Positions 28,355 to 37,135 of a stretch of DNA of 64,000 nucleotides are shown here, in pieces (positions within the stretch are counted from its first letter, which is position 1; the number at the start of each line of letters is the position of its first letter). Position numbers and translations under genes: made by a program. The stretch comes from Dolosigranulum savutiense (GTDB lineage Bacteria; Bacillota; Bacilli; Lactobacillales; Carnobacteriaceae_A). The notes under the pieces were generated by a model. That model searched no databases. It had not been told where the DNA came from and saw only the letters and a program-made list of their open reading frames with translations. Location: the NCBI RefSeq assembly GCF_039830095.1, contig NZ_CP142435.1, positions 1,736,001 to 1,800,000 of the forward strand. The letters are read 5' to 3'.

Positions 28355-30199
28355 ATGACAAAACGACTATGGCGAATAATTATTGGTGCAGCCGTGTTAG
28401 CTACAGCAGTATTGCTTAATTTAAATAACGAATGGTTACAGATTGCTCTCTTTATAATAAGTTACATTATTGTAGGTGGAGATGTTGTAAAAAGAGCTGT
28501 AAAAAATATTTTTAAAGGTCAAGTTTTCGATGAAAATTTTTTAATGAGTATTGCAACAATTGGTGCATTTTTTATTGGTGAGTATCCTGAAGGTGTTGCA
28601 GTTATGCTGTTTTATCAAGTTGGAGAACTGTTTCAAAGCTATGCAGTTGGCAAGTCGAGAAAGTCAATTGCAAGCCTTATGGATATTCGACCAGATTATG
28701 CAAATGTTAAAAAAGGTGATGAACTTGTCAAAGTTGACCCAGATGAAGTACAAATTGGAGATATTATTGTAATTAAAGCAGGAGAAAAAATTCCTCTTGA
28801 TGGCAAGGTAATTGAGGGAAGTTCAATGATTGATACATCGGCACTAACAGGCGAATCTGTTCCTCGTGAAGTAGAAGTTGGAAGTGATATCCCAAGTGGG
28901 TGCATCAACATTAATGGGGTTATTACAGCAGAGGTTACCAAGGAATTTGGAGAATCTACTGTAAGTAAAATTCTTGATTTAGTTGAAAATGCAAGTAGTA
29001 AAAAATCCAATTCAGAACAATTTATTACGAAGTTTGCGAGATATTATACACCGGTTGTGGTTATAATTGCAGTTTTTCTAGCTATTATACCACCTCTTGT
29101 TATAGACGGGGCGACTTTTAGTGATTGGATATATAGAGCACTAGCATTCCTTGTGGTATCCTGTCCGTGTGCTTTAGTTATTTCAATTCCTTTGAGTTTC
29201 TTCGGTGGAATAGGTGGAGCCTCAAAAAAAGGTGTTTTAGTCAAGGGTAGTAATTATTTAGAGGCATTAGCAGAAACTGAAATTGTTGTTTTTGATAAAA
29301 CTGGAACACTAACGAAAGGTGTATTTAATGTACAGGAAATTCATCCAGAAGGAGTTTCCAAAGAAGAGCTACTAGAATTAACTGCACATGCGGAAAGCTA
29401 TTCCAATCATCCGATTTCACTTTCACTGAAACGTGCATATAGCAAAGAAATAAACAATGGACGTATTTCAGATGTAGAAGAGATATCAGGTCATGGTGTT
29501 ATTGCAACAGTAGATGGCAAAAAGGTTATGGCAGGAAATATCAAACTTATGAAAATGATGGATATCCCTTATTTCAAGAGAGAGCTGATCGGTACTATTG
29601 TACATGTTGCTGTTAATAACAAATATATAGGTTACATTGTAATTGCCGATGAGGTAAAGGAAGATTCAGCACAAGCAATCAAGGAACTTAAGGCAGCTAA
29701 TATTAAACAAACAGTTATGTTGACAGGTGATAATAAAAGTATTGGTTCAAAAGTTGCTAAAGAGCTTGGTCTTGATAAGGTTTATGCAGAACTGTTGCCA
29801 GCAGACAAAGTTGAAAAACTAGAAGAATTATTTTCGCAAAAATCTAAAAAAGGTAAACTTGCCTTTGTTGGTGACGGAATCAATGATGCACCTGTATTAG
29901 CTCGTGCAGACATTGGAATAGCAATGGGTGGTTTAGGTTCTGATGCGGCCATTGAAGCTGCTGATGTTGTAATTATGACTGATGAGCCATCGAAAATTGC
30001 TACTGCAATGAAGATTTCTAAAAAGACACTAAAAATTGCACATCAAAACATAGTATTTGCAATTGGAATAAAAATAATTGTTCTTATTTTGAGTGCTTTT
30101 GGAATAGCTACTATGTGGGCAGCTATATTTGCAGATGTAGGTGTAACTATCATTGCAGTATTAAATGCTTTTAGAGCTTTGAATGTAAAGAATCTATAA
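28355..30199 (+). CDS. cadA: Cadmium/zinc-exporting P1B-type ATPase lacking N-terminal HMA domain
   Basis: The 614-residue membrane ATPase pumps Cd, Zn or Pb out of the cell. Key elements are the transmembrane metal site C270-P271-C272 (VVSCPCALVISIP), the phosphorylated D314 (FDKTGTLTKG), the actuator TGES, the HP motif region (SYSNHPISLSL) and the hinge GDGINDAP. The C-terminal TM segment contains the D of ADVGVTIIAVLNAFRAL, typical of zinc/cadmium pumps. The cytosolic metal-binding domain is encoded separately just upstream. Length agrees with CadA minus one HMA domain. GGAGG precedes the ATG. A terminator closes the operon. Confidence 0.93.
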   Translation: MTKRLWRIIIGAAVLATAVLLNLNNEWLQIALFIISYIIVGGDVVKRAVKNIFKGQVFDENFLMSIATIGAFFIGEYPEGVAVMLFYQVGELFQSYAVGKSRKSIASLMDIRPDYANVKKGDELVKVDPDEVQIGDIIVIKAGEKIPLDGKVIEGSSMIDTSALTGESVPREVEVGSDIPSGCININGVITAEVTKEFGESTVSKILDLVENASSKKSNSEQFITKFARYYTPVVVIIAVFLAIIPPLVIDGATFSDWIYRALAFLVVSCPCALVISIPLSFFGGIGGASKKGVLVKGSNYLEALAETEIVVFDKTGTLTKGVFNVQEIHPEGVSKEELLELTAHAESYSNHPISLSLKRAYSKEINNGRISDVEEISGHGVIATVDGKKVMAGNIKLMKMMDIPYFKRELIGTIVHVAVNNKYIGYIVIADEVKEDSAQAIKELKAANIKQTVMLTGDNKSIGSKVAKELGLDKVYAELLPADKVEKLEELFSQKSKKGKLAFVGDGINDAPVLARADIGIAMGGLGSDAAIEAADVVIMTDEPSKIATAMKISKKTLKIAHQNIVFAIGIKIIVLILSAFGIATMWAAIFADVGVTIIAVLNAFRALNVKNL

Positions 30200-30215
30200 A
30201 CTATTTTTCCTATTC

Positions 30216-30265
30216 ACCCCTTGAATGATACCGATAATTGACGATACAATCAAGGGGTATTTTTT
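30216..30265 (+). terminator. Terminator of the cad operon
   Basis: ACCCCTTGA (30216-30224) pairs with TCAAGGGGT (30250-30258), followed by T-rich sequence. Confidence 0.82.
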
Positions 30266-30341
30266 AATTTAAAACTATAAATGAAAATTGGTTGGGATTT
30301 ACCTTGAATTAAATGGTTTTAAAGATATGGAGGTTATTTAA

Positions 30342-30821
<480 letters not shown>

Positions 30822-30829
30822 TTTGAGTT

Positions 30830-31194
30830 GATATGTTCTCACGAACAGACAAAACCGTTGATATCTTGCCACAAACGAGAGCCAATGTTGGATATGTTCC
30901 CCTTAACCATAGGGGTTGAGAACGCAGTTTTGATAGCTATCAAGGCAACTCGAAACATGTTGAAGCCCTAACCCTGCTATCGCGCGATTAGCAAAGCTAA
31001 TCGATGCGAAGCAGAGGTACCAAAGGCATTAGTTTTTCTTAGCCAATCGCTACGCTCTTGGAGAAAAACTGAATAGGCCTCACGTGTGCCCTGTGGGCAT
31101 GCCAGGCTTTCCCAAAGAGAAGCGAGTGAATAACGAGCTTCGATTGATGGAATCTACGGCTGAGGCTCTAGTATTGATGACAAGGACAAATTAG
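30830..31194 (+). repeat. Cluster of rlmCD 3'-end (att-like) remnants A
   Basis: Three units resembling the rlmCD end (25120 onward) start at 30830 (GATATGTTCTCACGAAC), 30860 (GATATCTTGCCACAAACG) and 30891 (GATATGTTCCCC), about 30 bases apart. Two coding-like tails follow: 30956-30991 reads HVEALTLLSRD then stop, and 31162-31194 reads EALVLMTRTN then stop. Both mimic the HVEAIALIQKM end of RlmCD. The remaining bases up to 31214 hold a few short inverted repeats (for example GATTAGC-AAA-GCTAATC near 30985) and no gene. Confidence 0.7.
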
Positions 31195-31214
31195 AAATTG
31201 TTTGGGGGAAAAAG

Positions 31215-31679
31215 ATGTGCTTAATATGTGAAAGAATAGAAATGATTAATAATAATGAGAATCAATATTTCGTAAAAGAATTAGAAACCGGTTATGTTGT
31301 GTTGGGAGACAATCAACATTTTAAGGGATATACGATTTTTTTATGTAAACAACATAAGACAGAACTTTTTGAATTAGAAAAGAATTTTAAATTGAAATTC
31401 TTAGAAGAAATGTCATTAGTAGGAGAGGCTGTATATAAAGGTTTTAATGCAGATAAAATTAACTATGAACTACTTGGTAATGGAGATTCACATCTACACT
31501 GGCATTTATTTCCAAGGGTAGTGGGTGATATAGAAAACTATGGTAATAAAGGAAAAGGTCCGGTTTGGTGGTATCCTATGGAATTAATGTATAGTGATTC
31601 GAATCGTCCATCAGATACTGAATTAATGGCATTAAAAGAGAAGCTATTAGCTGAACTTAATAAAATATTTAATAAATAA
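31215..31679 (+). CDS. HIT-family hydrolase
   Basis: The 154-residue protein has the histidine triad H93-x-H95-x-H97 (DSHLHWHLFPR), the mark of nucleotide-binding HIT enzymes. The CxxC at the N-terminus (C2, C5) is common in Ap4A-hydrolase-like members. The likely activity is hydrolysis of dinucleoside polyphosphates or adenylated compounds in the cytosol. It stands alone between two clusters of integration remnants, so it seems to be cargo. GGGGGAAA lies before the ATG. A terminator follows. Similar HIT genes are frequent on resistance islands, but its role here is unknown. Confidence 0.83.
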   Translation: MCLICERIEMINNNENQYFVKELETGYVVLGDNQHFKGYTIFLCKQHKTELFELEKNFKLKFLEEMSLVGEAVYKGFNADKINYELLGNGDSHLHWHLFPRVVGDIENYGNKGKGPVWWYPMELMYSDSNRPSDTELMALKEKLLAELNKIFNK

Positions 31680-31690
31680 TTATATTTTGT

Positions 31691-31731
31691 ATTGGCATCA
31701 TTTTTAAGTTAGATTTATAAATGGTGCCAAT
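31691..31731 (+). terminator. Terminator after the HIT gene
   Basis: ATTGGCATCATTT pairs with AAATGGTGCCAAT (one G-U pair) and is followed by T-rich sequence. Confidence 0.75.
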
Positions 31732-31881
31732 TATTTATTTTGTTAAATCGAATTATCAAGAGCATTTTCTAAGAACAAATGTTTAATAAATGATATAATA
31801 TCATTGACAGCTCCAACTTTTTCGAAACTGAAAAAGTTCTAATAAAAGGTAAGAAATACTTTAATAATTATGGAGGAAGAA

Positions 31882-32715
31882 ATGTCAAAGATAAAAAAAG
31901 ATACTATTCAAGCTCAGGGATTTTCGATAGAAGTCTATACTTAAGACTTTAAAAATGATTATATTAGTTTAACTGATATTGCCAAGTATAAAAGTGATGA
32001 ACCAAATGATGTTATTCGTAATTGGTTGAGAGGTAAAGATACAATTGAGTTTTTAGGACTATGGGAAATTCTTAATAATCCAAATTTTAAACGCGTCGAA
32101 TTCGACGGGTTTAAAATGCAAGCTGGCAGTAATGCATTTACCTTATCACCTAAAAAGTGGATTGAATCAACCAACGCAATTGGAATTGTATCAAAATCTG
32201 GAAGATATGGTGGAACATATGCCCATAGTGATATTGCAATGGAGTTTGCTTCTTGGATATCTGCAGAATTTAAGCTTTATATTATACAAGATTACAAGAG
32301 ACTAAAATTAGATGAAAATTCAAAGTTGTCTCTTAATTGGAATTTACATAGAGAAATCTCAAAAATAAACTATAAAATCCATACAGATGTTATCAAAGAG
32401 TATCTTTTGGAAGACTTGACCGATGCACAGCTTGCATTTAAATATGCAAGTGAGGCAGATATGCTTAATGTATCATTATTCAATAAAAGAGCTAAAGAGT
32501 GGCGAGAGGAAAATCCAGATTTAAAAGGAAATATGAGATACTATGCTAGTTTGGAAGAACTATTGGTTTTAGCAAATATGGAAAGTTATAATGCGATTTT
32601 GATTGAAAAAGGAATGAATCAAAAAGAGCGTATGATAGAATTGAGGCATTTAGCAAGGAAACAGCTGATGTCTTTAGAGAAAATTAATGATAAAGGAATT
32701 AAAAAGTTAAATTGA
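31882..32715 (+). pseudogene. KilA-N domain protein interrupted by an early stop
   Basis: An ATG after GGAGGAAG opens MSKIKKDTIQAQGFSIEVYT, then TAA (31942-31944), and the same frame continues DFKNDYISLTDIAKYKSDEP to the end at 32715. The body has the KilA-N pattern (DIAKYKSDEPNDVIRNWLR, TNAIGIVSKSGRYGGTYAHSDIAMEFASWIS). KilA-N proteins are DNA-binding factors of phages and mobile elements. The break is a nonsense change in a codon that was probably GAA. A downstream ATG at 32026 would remove part of the KilA-N fold, so I treat the gene as broken. Its stop codon lies at the very edge of repeat copy B. Confidence 0.72.
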
Positions 32716-32922
32716 TTTTTCGATCTAATTTCAATTATAGAACATTTTGATATGTTTCTGAATACGTACTAGTATAAATCGCCCTATGATATGTTTACCA
32801 ATACGAGGAAAATGCTAAAAAAGTCAATGATATGTTTGCATAAACTTAAAAATGGACTTTTTATCCATAGTGTCGACTCGAGGCATGTGGAGTGTGTAGT
32901 ATTGATTGAAAAAACAAAATAA
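32715..32922 (+). repeat. Direct repeat copy B: att-like array with rlmCD-like tail
   Basis: From TTTTTCGATCTAATTTCAAT onward this segment is closely similar to 39069-39272. It holds three GATATGTTT units at 32749, 32788 and 32829 and a tail (32884-32922) reading HVECVVLIEKTK then stop, a match to the end of RlmCD. It begins at the KilA-N stop codon. The two copies look like attL and attR of one element. Confidence 0.8.
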
Positions 32923-32959
32923 AGAATAGGATACGAATAAGGTTTCTGGGCACTTTGGG

Positions 32960-34388
32960 AGTCAAGTCCATAATATTGTGTAAAAATAACTAGCACATTT
33001 TTTATTCCATTTTTACCTTAAAGATTAACTAATTGCTGGCAAGGTTCTGTCAAGGGGGAAAGCAAAGCGACCCTTGACAGGTTCTTAGAAGCAATTAAAA
33101 TGTTGAAGGGCAAAAAATGAAGGATTACATTTGAATATATATTCTATCTGCTGTTAGCCACTCTTCGTCTTGATCGATTAACATTGCTCCGATTAAGCGA
33201 TAAGCTGATTCAACATTAGGAAAGATCCGAATGACTCTTTCCCGTCTTCTAATCTCTTCATTTAACCGTTCCAGACAATTGGTACTTTTAAGTCTAGAAT
33301 GAACAACCGATTCATTAAGATAAGTAAAGGCGTCTTCAAATCCCTCATCAAGAATCGCTAAGCTGGCTTGATATTTCTTTTCTCCTTCATATTTTTTAAA
33401 GAGTTCGTTTTTAACAATGCGGGCAATCTTAATATCCTGAATACGAAACAGTGCCTTGATGTCTTCTTTAAATTCTTTGGTCTCTTTTTTCGGTGTTTTG
33501 GCTAAGATATTTCTTAAGAAGTGAACCTGACATCTTTGCCAAGAAACATTAAGGAAGTTTTCCTTAATTGCTTTTACTAGACCCATGTGTGCATCAGATA
33601 TGACCATTTTAACGCCATTTAGGCCTCTTTCTTTTAAGTAGTTAAAGAAGCGAGACCATGAATAATCACTTTCGCCATCACTGATGTCAAAACCAAGGAG
33701 TCTTCGTTTTCCTTCTTCACTAATCCCAATAGCGATATGGCATGCTTTCGATACAACCTTATGATTTTCTCTTACTTTTATATAAATAACATCCACCACT
33801 AGGTAAGCGTATTGGACAGGACTTAAATCGTGATGACGCCATTGTCGAACCTCTTCATCCAGTTGTTTCGTAAGGGAAGAGACAAATGATTTTGAATAGG
33901 TTTTCCCACATAAATTTTCAATGACTTTTGAAACTTTTCTTGTAGAGACACCTTGGATATACATTTCAAGCATGGTTAACAGAAGTGCTTTTTCATTTCT
34001 TTGGTAGCGTTCAAAGATTTCTGTTGAAAACTTTCCATCTCTTGTTCTTGGCACTCTGAGGTTTAACGTTCCGATTAGGGTTGTGTAGTCACGATCGTAA
34101 TAGCCATTACGATAAGTCATTCTATTGGGATCGCGTTGATAGGCTTCGTTATTTAAGTATTCATCCTGTTCTTTCTCCATCAGTTGATTAAATACCTTGG
34201 TAAGAATACTCTTAGATAGGTTGTCATTCACTTCTACGTCAATTAAGTTTTGAATTTCTTCTAGATTCAGTGTAAAATGTACTTGGGTCATTTTGATTCC
34301 TCCTGGTTTGTTTATTTTCCTAAAAACATTGTACCAGTTATGGAGGGATTAGTGACCCTTTCTTTTTACACAATTATATGGACTTTAT
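32960..34388 (-). mobile_element. IS256-family insertion sequence
   Basis: The element is 1429 bases long. Its ends are imperfect inverted repeats: AAGTCCATAATATTGTGTAA on the left and, read on the other strand, AAGTCCATATAATTGTGTAA on the right. The nine bases CACTTTGGG occur on both sides (32951-32959 and 34389-34397), a perfect target duplication. It inserted about 30 bases after repeat copy B, between it and the serine recombinase gene. Confidence 0.88.
33125..34291 (-). CDS. IS256-family transposase
   Basis: The 388-residue mutator-type transposase has the catalytic triad D167 (LVVDVIYIKV), D233 (VISDAHMG) and E341 (NCLERLNEEIRRRERVIRIFPN). The histidine-containing QRCQVHFLRN segment lies between the second D and E, as in the family. 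Length is full, with no frameshift, so it may be active. It is transcribed opposite to the surrounding genes. The 3' end of the frame lies 165 bases inside the left end of the element. Confidence 0.93.
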   Translation of the reverse strand: MTQVHFTLNLEEIQNLIDVEVNDNLSKSILTKVFNQLMEKEQDEYLNNEAYQRDPNRMTYRNGYYDRDYTTLIGTLNLRVPRTRDGKFSTEIFERYQRNEKALLLTMLEMYIQGVSTRKVSKVIENLCGKTYSKSFVSSLTKQLDEEVRQWRHHDLSPVQYAYLVVDVIYIKVRENHKVVSKACHIAIGISEEGKRRLLGFDISDGESDYSWSRFFNYLKERGLNGVKMVISDAHMGLVKAIKENFLNVSWQRCQVHFLRNILAKTPKKETKEFKEDIKALFRIQDIKIARIVKNELFKKYEGEKKYQASLAILDEGFEDAFTYLNESVVHSRLKSTNCLERLNEEIRRRERVIRIFPNVESAYRLIGAMLIDQDEEWLTADRIYIQM

Positions 34389-34397
34389 CACTTTGGG

Positions 34398-34607
34398 TGT
34401 TTAGGAACTTTATTTTTTGTTGAATGACAATGATTTTTGCGGAATTTTTGCAAATTTTAGTCTGATATTAAGGGATGTATGGGGGAATAAATCAACGTTA
34501 TAAAGCTTGGTATTATAAGGTTTGTTATGAAACATTAAAACCAGGTAATTATTAGCCTACTCTGTTATAATTATAGATAGATAATTAGCCAGATAGAAGG
34601 TGCTAGG
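34398..34607 (+). promoter_or_regulatory. Upstream region and promoter of the recombinase-apeA pair
   Basis: This stretch is AT-rich and without genes. An extended -10 box TGT-TATAAT is at 34563-34571, 37 bases before the recombinase start. No good -35 is seen. The IS256 insertion upstream may have separated older promoter or att sequence from it. Confidence 0.5.
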
Positions 34608-35522
34608 ATGAAGCGTCACATCGAATATATTCCAGCTCCCCCAAAACCTTTGAAGCGCGTTGGAATTTACTGTCGAGTCTCTTCAAGCAAACCAGAACAA
34701 TTAAAAAGTTTGTCGAATCAGATTTCAGGACTTACTCGGTGGGCAGCGAGTATTAAAACGTTTAAAGTCGTAGACATATATGTTGATATTCATTCTGGGA
34801 AAGCAGGTTCTAATCGCCCAGAGATAAAACGGATGATCGATGATTGCAAAAACAAATTATTAGATGTCGTGCTATTCCGTGATATAAGTCGTTTGGGTAG
34901 AGATACGGTAGAAACGATTGAAAGTTTCCGAGCCATTCGAAATTCAGGTGTTAGAGTTATTTTCGAAGAAAATAATTTAGATACGCAAGAGGACTCAAGT
35001 GAATTCATATTAAGTATTTTAGAATCACTTTATCAAGCAGATAATGAATCAAGGAGTCAAAATATTAAGATGGGGATGCAACAACGCGCTATGGCTGGAA
35101 CATCAGGATTTTTTAATCGAAAATGCTATGGTTATAAGAAAGATGAAAAGGGAGAACTTATTCCTCACCCAGAGGAAGCTAAAGTTGTTCGGAAAATTTT
35201 TGAATGGTACCTTGAAGGTGAGAGTATCATTGGCATTCTAAAGCTATTAGAAAAATATTCTATTCTGTCTCCAAGAGGAAAAGCAGTGTGGCCAAAAAGA
35301 ACTGTTGATGAAATGTTAAGTAATGAGAAGTATCGCGGAGATAGTTTATTAAAACATGCTACACCGTCAGGAGACCATATAATGATTGAAGATAATCATC
35401 AGGCAATAATTAGTCGTGAAAAATTTCAAGAGGTACAAGAAGAAAAAGCAAGACGTAGTAACTTGGTACGAAATGGTAATGAGATAAAAAGAGCTGGAAA
35501 GAAGTATAGTTCGAAGAAATAG
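34608..35522 (+). CDS. Short serine recombinase (resolvase plus recombinase domain, no zinc ribbon)
   Basis: The 304-residue protein begins a resolvase domain at RVGIYCRVSSSKPEQ, with catalytic serine S25 (or S26). SRLGRDTVETIESF is the conserved arginine segment. The recombinase domain (about 170-290) has GYKKDEKGELIPHPEEAKVVRKIFEWYLEG and ends at HQAIISREKFQEVQEEKARRSN. Large serine integrases normally continue for another 150-250 residues with a zinc ribbon and coiled coil. Here a basic tail (KRAGKKYSSKK) ends the protein, so it is either a short-type recombinase or truncated. The ApeA-like gene starts nine bases later, so they are one transcript. It may have moved this unit into the rlmCD end. 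Confidence 0.85.
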   Translation: MKRHIEYIPAPPKPLKRVGIYCRVSSSKPEQLKSLSNQISGLTRWAASIKTFKVVDIYVDIHSGKAGSNRPEIKRMIDDCKNKLLDVVLFRDISRLGRDTVETIESFRAIRNSGVRVIFEENNLDTQEDSSEFILSILESLYQADNESRSQNIKMGMQQRAMAGTSGFFNRKCYGYKKDEKGELIPHPEEAKVVRKIFEWYLEGESIIGILKLLEKYSILSPRGKAVWPKRTVDEMLSNEKYRGDSLLKHATPSGDHIMIEDNHQAIISREKFQEVQEEKARRSNLVRNGNEIKRAGKKYSSKK

Positions 35523-35531
35523 GGTGATTCG

Positions 35532-37001
35532 ATGAAAGAGAAATGTCGATTAGACAAAGATTTTGAAAAAGTAGGTTTATGGACGTTACCAAACTATAGT
35601 TTTTCGAGTGGGATAAGTGGAAAGATTATCTATAATAATAATAGTTTAAAATTAGAAATTTATGGTGATCTTAATGACATAAAAGAATCTGATGGCATAA
35701 GATGTTTTGGTATTGAGCCTGAAAAGGAAGAAGTTATTATTGGTTTCACTCAGGATGGTTACACAGTGATTATTGAGGATGCATATCAAAGATATAGAAC
35801 AGCTAGTTATCCAGGAATGGTGTACACTGAATATATTTTTAATAAGTGTATCTTGATGAAAATAAATTACTGTGATTCTGAGAAATCTGAAAATCAACTA
35901 CTGGAAATGATAAAAAATGTAGGAATAGATAATATTCCATGTTCTTCTTGTAAATTTAGTATCCGTGATATGAATTTATGGATGAATTCATCAGAAATAC
36001 ATCAAAAAATTGGATGTAAATCGAAGTGCATTTACTACGATCTTTCTAGCTATGATATTGATTATTTTTATGTTCATGATGATAATCTAGTATTTAGTAA
36101 TGATGTGGTATGCAAATCAATAGGTAATTCACTTTCTGAGGAATATTTTTGGAAATTAACGACAATAAATAGTGATCAACACAGTCTAAGTGATTATAAA
36201 ACTAATATCGACTCCTTTAAAAGTTTATTACAATTATTTATTGATTCACCTACGCAATATAGTTTTATTGATTTTGAAATACCAATGGAAGGTTATTATA
36301 AAAATAATATAACAGCACACTATATATACTCTCAATTCCACTCAGAAACTAATACAAAAGTGAGATTGCCGTATAATGTTCTAAGTGATAAGCTTGGTTT
36401 GATTTTGGAAAACTGGTTTAAAAAGAAAAATAAACTCTCTTTGATAATAGATAATTACTTAAATGATATTAATAATAATTATTTTAGCGAAGCTAAGCTG
36501 TTGAATGCTATAAAAAATTTAGAAATTTATCATAGAAATTTTAAGGATAATGTAAATAACCAAATTGAAGATGAGGGATTGGAATCATATAAAAAAGACC
36601 TTATAGAATATATTAATAACACTATTGATGATCCAAAGTTTCGAGGTAGATTTATCAGTAACATAGAATATTATCCTGAAACGTCATTAAGAAAACGGCT
36701 TTCTGATTTGTTCAAAAATTTGCCCCCTGAATTAATAGATGTTTATTTTAAATTATCAAATAAAAGTCCGAGTAAAAGTATCGACTCTATGATTAATAGG
36801 ATAGTGCAAACTAGACATTACTATACTCATGGCGATGATATTACTAATTTTCCTAAATGTATTATTGACACAATTGATCAAATAAAAGCAACAAACACTC
36901 TCAATCAAATTGTGAAATATTATATTTATGAAGAATTAGGCATCTTAGATGCTGAGGTTATTAAAACTTTTATCAAAGAAAACCCGAAATATTATTTTTA
37001 A
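35532..37001 (+). CDS. ApeA-like HEPN-domain anti-phage protein
   Basis: The 489-residue protein resembles ApeA, a single-gene abortive-infection factor. The N-terminal part (about 12-130) has the ApeA pattern: GLWTLPNYSFSSGISGKIIY, LKLEIYGDL, IIGFTQDGYTVIIEDA and YTEYIFNKCILM. A helical middle leads to a C-terminal HEPN fold with the ribonuclease motif R428-x4-H433 in QTRHYYTHGDD. HEPN proteins of this kind cleave RNA upon phage infection. Two cysteine-rich spots (PCSSCKFS and GCKSKC) may bind metal. It is AT-rich compared with core genes. The recombinase lies nine bases upstream with AGGGTGATTCG as ribosome binding site. The family call is from pattern recognition, not from a search. Confidence 0.72.
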   Translation: MKEKCRLDKDFEKVGLWTLPNYSFSSGISGKIIYNNNSLKLEIYGDLNDIKESDGIRCFGIEPEKEEVIIGFTQDGYTVIIEDAYQRYRTASYPGMVYTEYIFNKCILMKINYCDSEKSENQLLEMIKNVGIDNIPCSSCKFSIRDMNLWMNSSEIHQKIGCKSKCIYYDLSSYDIDYFYVHDDNLVFSNDVVCKSIGNSLSEEYFWKLTTINSDQHSLSDYKTNIDSFKSLLQLFIDSPTQYSFIDFEIPMEGYYKNNITAHYIYSQFHSETNTKVRLPYNVLSDKLGLILENWFKKKNKLSLIIDNYLNDINNNYFSEAKLLNAIKNLEIYHRNFKDNVNNQIEDEGLESYKKDLIEYINNTIDDPKFRGRFISNIEYYPETSLRKRLSDLFKNLPPELIDVYFKLSNKSPSKSIDSMINRIVQTRHYYTHGDDITNFPKCIIDTIDQIKATNTLNQIVKYYIYEELGILDAEVIKTFIKENPKYYF

Positions 37002-37090
37002 TTAGCCTAATTATCTTTGAATTAACTAAATTATTGAGGTAGATACATGCAAAGCAACAATTTTGCGAGGAGCAAATAGCCTAAAAATTA

Positions 37091-37132
37091 CATGTTGAGG
37101 CAGTAGTGTTGCTTGAAAGGAGTGAAATATAA
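37091..37132 (+). repeat. rlmCD 3'-end remnant between the ApeA-like and APH genes
   Basis: The frame reads HVEAVVLLERSEI then TAA, a close match to the last residues of RlmCD-family proteins. About 50 bases upstream GTAGATACATGC may be a decayed copy of the VDMF part. The GAAAGGAG inside this remnant is also the nearest Shine-Dalgarno for the next gene, whose ATG lies three bases after the remnant's stop. Confidence 0.7.
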
Positions 37133-37135
37133 ATA

